Position numbers and translations under genes: made by a program. A model generated the notes under the pieces. That model did not search any database. It saw nothing but the letters and a program-made list of their open reading frames with translations, and was not told the origin of the DNA. Positions 61,271-64,000 of a DNA stretch of 64,000 nt are shown here, piece after piece. Numbering within the stretch: position 1 is the stretch's first letter; every line of letters starts with the position of its first letter. Origin of the DNA: Bradyrhizobium quebecense (GTDB lineage Bacteria; Pseudomonadota; Alphaproteobacteria; Rhizobiales; Xanthobacteraceae); contig NZ_CP088022.1 of NCBI RefSeq assembly GCF_013373795.3, forward strand, positions 7,936,001-8,000,000, read 5' to 3'.

Positions 61271-61924
61271 CTACTTCGCGCCGGCGATCACGCCTTCGCG
61301 ATTCCTGAGTACGCGATAATACGCCCACCACAGATGCGCGGCGGCGCCGCGCAGCGGACGCCACGGCTCGGCAAGCGGTGCCATCTGCTTCGGCGTCGGC
61401 CGCTCCTTCAGCCCGAGCCCGACCTTGACCGCTTCCTGCACGGCGAGGTCGCCTGCCGGCCACGCATCGCCATGGCCGAGGCAGAACAGGAGATAGACGT
61501 CGGCGGTCCACGGGCCGATCCCGGGCAGCGCGGTCAGCGTGTTGTGCGCGGCATCGGCCTCTTCGTTGGCGAGCACGTCGAGGTTCAGCCGCTCCTCGGC
61601 GAGCTCGCGCGCGATGTGCTTCAGCGTCTTGATCTTGGCCGCGGAGAGCCCGAGCCGGCCGAGCCGGTCCGCCCGCGCCTTGCGGATCGTATCATGATGG
61701 AACGGGTCGAACGCCTTGCTGACGCGGCCCCAGATCGCGGCAGCACTCGCGGTCGACAGCTGCTGGCCGCAGATGATCGCGGCAAGCCCCGCAAACCCCG
61801 GCTCGCGCTGCCGGATGGCCGGCATGCCGGTGAGTTCGAGGATCGGGCGCAGCCGGCGATCCTGGTCGACCAGCTTCTGGATGGCCTCGTCAAGGTCGGC
61901 CTGGGTTTCGAGATGGATCAGCAT
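61271..61924 (-). CDS. DNA-3-methyladenine glycosylase II (AlkA-like)
   Basis: 217 residues of the HhH-GPD superfamily: GFAGLAAIICGQQLSTASAAAIWGRV, the helix-hairpin-helix LTALPGIGPWTADVYLLFCLGHGDAWPAGDLAVQEAV with the catalytic Asp in the GDLAV segment, and RPLRGAAAHLWWAYYR. Removes alkylated bases in base-excision repair. Shorter than E. coli AlkA (lacks its N-terminal domain), as usual in alphaproteobacteria. Confidence 0.9.
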   Translation of the reverse strand: MLIHLETQADLDEAIQKLVDQDRRLRPILELTGMPAIRQREPGFAGLAAIICGQQLSTASAAAIWGRVSKAFDPFHHDTIRKARADRLGRLGLSAAKIKTLKHIARELAEERLNLDVLANEEADAAHNTLTALPGIGPWTADVYLLFCLGHGDAWPAGDLAVQEAVKVGLGLKERPTPKQMAPLAEPWRPLRGAAAHLWWAYYRVLRNREGVIAGAK

Positions 61925-62003
61925 TGCGGGATCTGCATCGGCTTGTCATGCGCGAGCTTGACCCGCGCATCCATCTCCTATCGTAACAGAGTCTTGTCCA
62001 GCC

Positions 62004-62073
62004 GCATGGTCCGGAAAAGTGGAAACCGGTTTTCGCTTGCGACAAACGCAAGGCGTTTGCGCGAAGATCATGC
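62004..62073. repeat. Intergenic palindromic repeat (second copy of the GGAAAAG-type element)
   Basis: GCATGGTCCGGAAAAGTGGAAACCGGTTTTC... ends with AAGATCATGC, related to the element at 8283-8386. The inside holds a perfect hairpin CAAACGC-AAG-GCGTTTG (62043-62059). It lies between divergent alkA and gluQ. Confidence 0.7.
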
Positions 62074-62125
62074 CCAAACAAGGATCGCCGGGGTCGAGCC
62101 CGGCAATGACCCGCGATCGAACGCC

Positions 62126-62995
62126 ATGCCACCCGTTTTCCGTTTTGCCCCTAGTCCGAATGGCTACCTGCATCTCGGCCATGCCTATTCGGCGCTGCTC
62201 AACCATGACCTCGCGAAGCGGTCGGGCGGACGCTTCCTGCTGCGGATCGAGGACATCGACGCGACGCGCTGCCGGGTCGAATTCGAGCAGGCGATCTACG
62301 AGGATCTGGCCTGGCTCGGCATCGCCTGGGAGACCCCGGTGCGGCGGCAGTCGGAGCATTTTGCGGCCTATCGCGCGGCGATCGACCGCCTGTCGGCCGA
62401 GCGGCTGGTCTATCCGAGCTTCGAGAGCCGCGCCGACATCGCGCGGCTGGTCGCGGAAAGCCAGGCCGCTGGCGCGTGGCCGCGCGATCCGGACGGCGCG
62501 CAGCTCTATCCGGGAGCGGCGAAATCGCTGTCGGCCGAGCAGCGCGACCGGCTGATCGGGCAGGGCGCGCCGTTCGCGTTGCGGCTCGACATGGCTGCAG
62601 CATGCGCGCGCAGCGGCAGCCTGCGCTGGCAGGAGGCTGGCGAGGGTCCGGCCGGCGAGACCGGGGACGTGGCGGCCCGGCCGGAGGCCTGGGGCGACGT
62701 GATCTTGGCACGCAAGGAGACCCCAACCAGTTACCATCTCTCGGTCGTGATCGACGACGCCCTGCAGGGCGTCACCGATGTGGTCAGGGGCGTTGACCTG
62801 TTCTGGTCGACCAGCGTGCATCGGCTGTTGCAGGAGCTGCTTGGCCTGCCCGTGCCGGCCTACCGGCACCATGCGCTGATCCGGGACGCCGCCGGCCAAA
62901 AGCTGTCGAAATCGACCCAGGCGACCGGGCTGCGCGAGCTGCGGGCGGAGGGCGCCAGCCCGGCCGATATCCGCCGCCTGGTCGGCTTGCCATAG
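62126..62995 (+). CDS. gluQ: Glutamyl-Q tRNA(Asp) synthetase
   Basis: 289 residues from ATG 62126. A class I aminoacyl-tRNA synthetase catalytic core without anticodon-binding domain: FRFAPSPNGYLHLGHAYSALLN (HIGH motif as HLGH), GGRFLLRIEDIDATR, AWGDVILARKETPTSYHLSVVIDDALQGVTDVVRG and KLSKS (KMSKS motif) near residue 264. The length fits GluQ-RS, which attaches glutamate to queuosine-34 of tRNA-Asp. Some 18 bases after the repeat another short dispersed sequence ends just before the ATG. Confidence 0.92.
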   Translation: MPPVFRFAPSPNGYLHLGHAYSALLNHDLAKRSGGRFLLRIEDIDATRCRVEFEQAIYEDLAWLGIAWETPVRRQSEHFAAYRAAIDRLSAERLVYPSFESRADIARLVAESQAAGAWPRDPDGAQLYPGAAKSLSAEQRDRLIGQGAPFALRLDMAAACARSGSLRWQEAGEGPAGETGDVAARPEAWGDVILARKETPTSYHLSVVIDDALQGVTDVVRGVDLFWSTSVHRLLQELLGLPVPAYRHHALIRDAAGQKLSKSTQATGLRELRAEGASPADIRRLVGLP

Positions 62996-63131
62996 ATCCC
63001 GGCCGCATTTCGATCGCGAAGCACGGTGGTTACCATCACGGGGCACCGCTGCGGGCAAGCCGCAAACGGCGCCGTGACACCGGCACGCCGGGCATGCCAT
63101 GTTGTTATCAGGGGCGGGGATCACGGAGACC

Positions 63132-64000
63132 ATGGCGTCAGAATCGCGCGTACGGCGCAGCAAGCGGCAATCCCAACGGATGCCGCCGAAGCGGCGCGCT
63201 GCCAAGACGCGTGCTACTAAGACGCGCGCCGTCAAGGCGGCGGCCAAGCCGGGCCGCAGGCGGGCTGCGCCGAAGGCCCCGAAGGCCGGTCCCGGCCTGA
63301 TCGAGACCGCGCTTGCCGCCTTTGCCCATGAGGTCCGGACCCCGTTGACCGGAATCCTGGCGATCAGCAACCTGCTCGCGACATCGGATCTCGACGAGCG
63401 CGAGCGGCGCTGGGTCGATACCATCAAGGCCGGTGCCGAGCATCTGGCGAGCCTTGCGACCCTGTTCGTCGACGCTGCCCGGAGCGAGGGGCCGGGGCTC
63501 GAGATCCGGCAGGATTTCTTCGACCTGCGCACGCTGGCGCGCCACGCGGGGGATTCACTGGCCGGCCGCGCCGCAGCCAAGGGATTGCGGGCCTCGGTCG
63601 AGATCTCCGCGAAGCTGCCGGCGTTTGCGGTCGGCGATCCCGTCCGGCTGCGCGCGGCGCTGGAGAACCTGATCGACAACGCCGTCAAGTTTACCGAGCA
63701 GGGCAGCATCGAGCTGCATGTCGCGCCGGTGCGCGCGGCCAAGGGGGCGGCCAAGAGAAGGGCCGACGGCAGGATCGGGGTTGCCTTTGCGATCTCCGAC
63801 AGCGGCATCGGCCTGACGCTATCGGAGGTCAAGCGCCTGTTCCGGCCGTTCTCGCAGGCCAATGTCTCGATCGCCGCGCGGTTCGGCGGCGCCGGGCTCG
63901 GCCTGTCCTCGGTCAAGCAGCTCGCGCGCGCCATGGGCGGCGACATCGTCGTGGCCCAGCGCAAGGGCGGCGGCACCGTCTTTACCCTCAACGTGGTGCT
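63132..64000 (+). CDS. Histidine kinase (C-terminus outside window)
   Basis: The first 289 residues of a cytoplasmic sensor kinase; ATG 63132 follows CGGAGA. A basic Lys/Arg/Ala-rich N-terminus (~1-50) leads to the H box FAHEVRTPLTGILAISNLL (His ~68), the N box LRAALENLIDNAVKFTEQG, the G1 box AISDSGIGL and a GGAGLGLSSVKQLARAMGG G2 box, so the kinase core is essentially complete at the window edge. No membrane helix or N-terminal sensor domain. Hybrid kinases of this group usually carry receiver domains at the C-terminus, which would lie beyond the edge. Confidence 0.88.
   Translation, partial: MASESRVRRSKRQSQRMPPKRRAAKTRATKTRAVKAAAKPGRRRAAPKAPKAGPGLIETALAAFAHEVRTPLTGILAISNLLATSDLDERERRWVDTIKAGAEHLASLATLFVDAARSEGPGLEIRQDFFDLRTLARHAGDSLAGRAAAKGLRASVEISAKLPAFAVGDPVRLRAALENLIDNAVKFTEQGSIELHVAPVRAAKGAAKRRADGRIGVAFAISDSGIGLTLSEVKRLFRPFSQANVSIAARFGGAGLGLSSVKQLARAMGGDIVVAQRKGGGTVFTLNVV

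Noticed and set aside
61946..63991. 681-residue minus-strand ORF opposite GluQ-RS and the histidine kinase
   Set aside because: The plus strand shows synthetase and kinase motifs in order; the minus frame does not.
1..64000. CRISPR arrays, tRNA and rRNA genes
   Set aside because: No regularly spaced short direct repeats and no tRNA-like or rRNA-like stretch were recognised by eye; the only regular repeats are the coding repeats of the adhesin. A tRNAscan or CRISPR search would be the decisive test.

Overview
The window looks like chromosome from a Bradyrhizobium-type alphaproteobacterium. GC is high. Intergenic palindromes begin with a 'GAGCATGATCCGGAAAAG' type core. Many products belong to families common in Nitrobacteraceae: DUF4239, DUF1656/FUSC/HlyD, OpgC, TAXI proteins with membrane anchors, and DUF2092 relics. 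This assignment is inference from gene content. No rRNA or tRNA gene is visible. Two genes run off the edges: a giant repeat adhesin at the left and a histidine kinase at the right.

Layout. (1) 1-8.4 kb: the N-terminal 2,092 residues of a huge minus-strand secreted protein with a FecR-like start and seven tandem repeats of about 175 residues, diverging from a secreted FecR-domain protein and a TPR protein. (2) 8.4-12.1 kb: nested mobile DNA. An IS91-family unit with a broken integrase sits inside an IS630-family element. (3) 12.1-15.7 kb: a marR-FUSC-DUF1656-HlyD efflux operon whose likely terminator was pushed 3.6 kb away by the IS630 insertion. (4) 16.6-49.1 kb: a gene island, the most interesting part of the window. 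(5) 49.1-64 kb: ordinary chromosome: HNH nuclease, ClC channel, NHL propeller, a catabolic block (flavin monooxygenase, DUF2855, acyl-CoA synthetase, nitronate-monooxygenase-like enzyme, divergent LysR), GH17 glucan enzyme, AlkA, GluQ-RS and a histidine kinase.

The island. It holds four Cys-type arylsulfatases, a TPR multihaem cytochrome, two OpgC-type acyltransferases flanking a GT39-like glycosyltransferase, a HAD/2H-phosphoesterase fusion, an outer-membrane MetA-type channel, an adenylate cyclase, two ABM-domain proteins and TAXI binding proteins. Two intact sigma-54 activators (GAF, AAA+ with GAFTGA, Fis HTH) and one wrecked third copy lie among them. At five places the same control architecture recurs: two 16-bp palindromes of the type CTCCGA-N4-TCGGAG, spaced exactly 19 bp, then a TGGCCCG-N4-TTGCG sigma-54 promoter about 97-107 bp further on. 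Three of these pairs begin 1-2 bp after the stop codon of an activator gene (intact or decayed). The five promoters point at the two ABM genes, one sulfatase, the opgC-GT39-opgC operon and the outer-membrane channel. I infer one regulon spread by duplication of an activator/site/promoter cassette, for periplasmic or surface sulfate-ester and glycan metabolism. FixK/FNR-type boxes (TTGAT-N4-ATCAA) in front of the second activator and of the largest sulfatase suggest an oxygen input. The inducing ligand and the substrates cannot be read from sequence.
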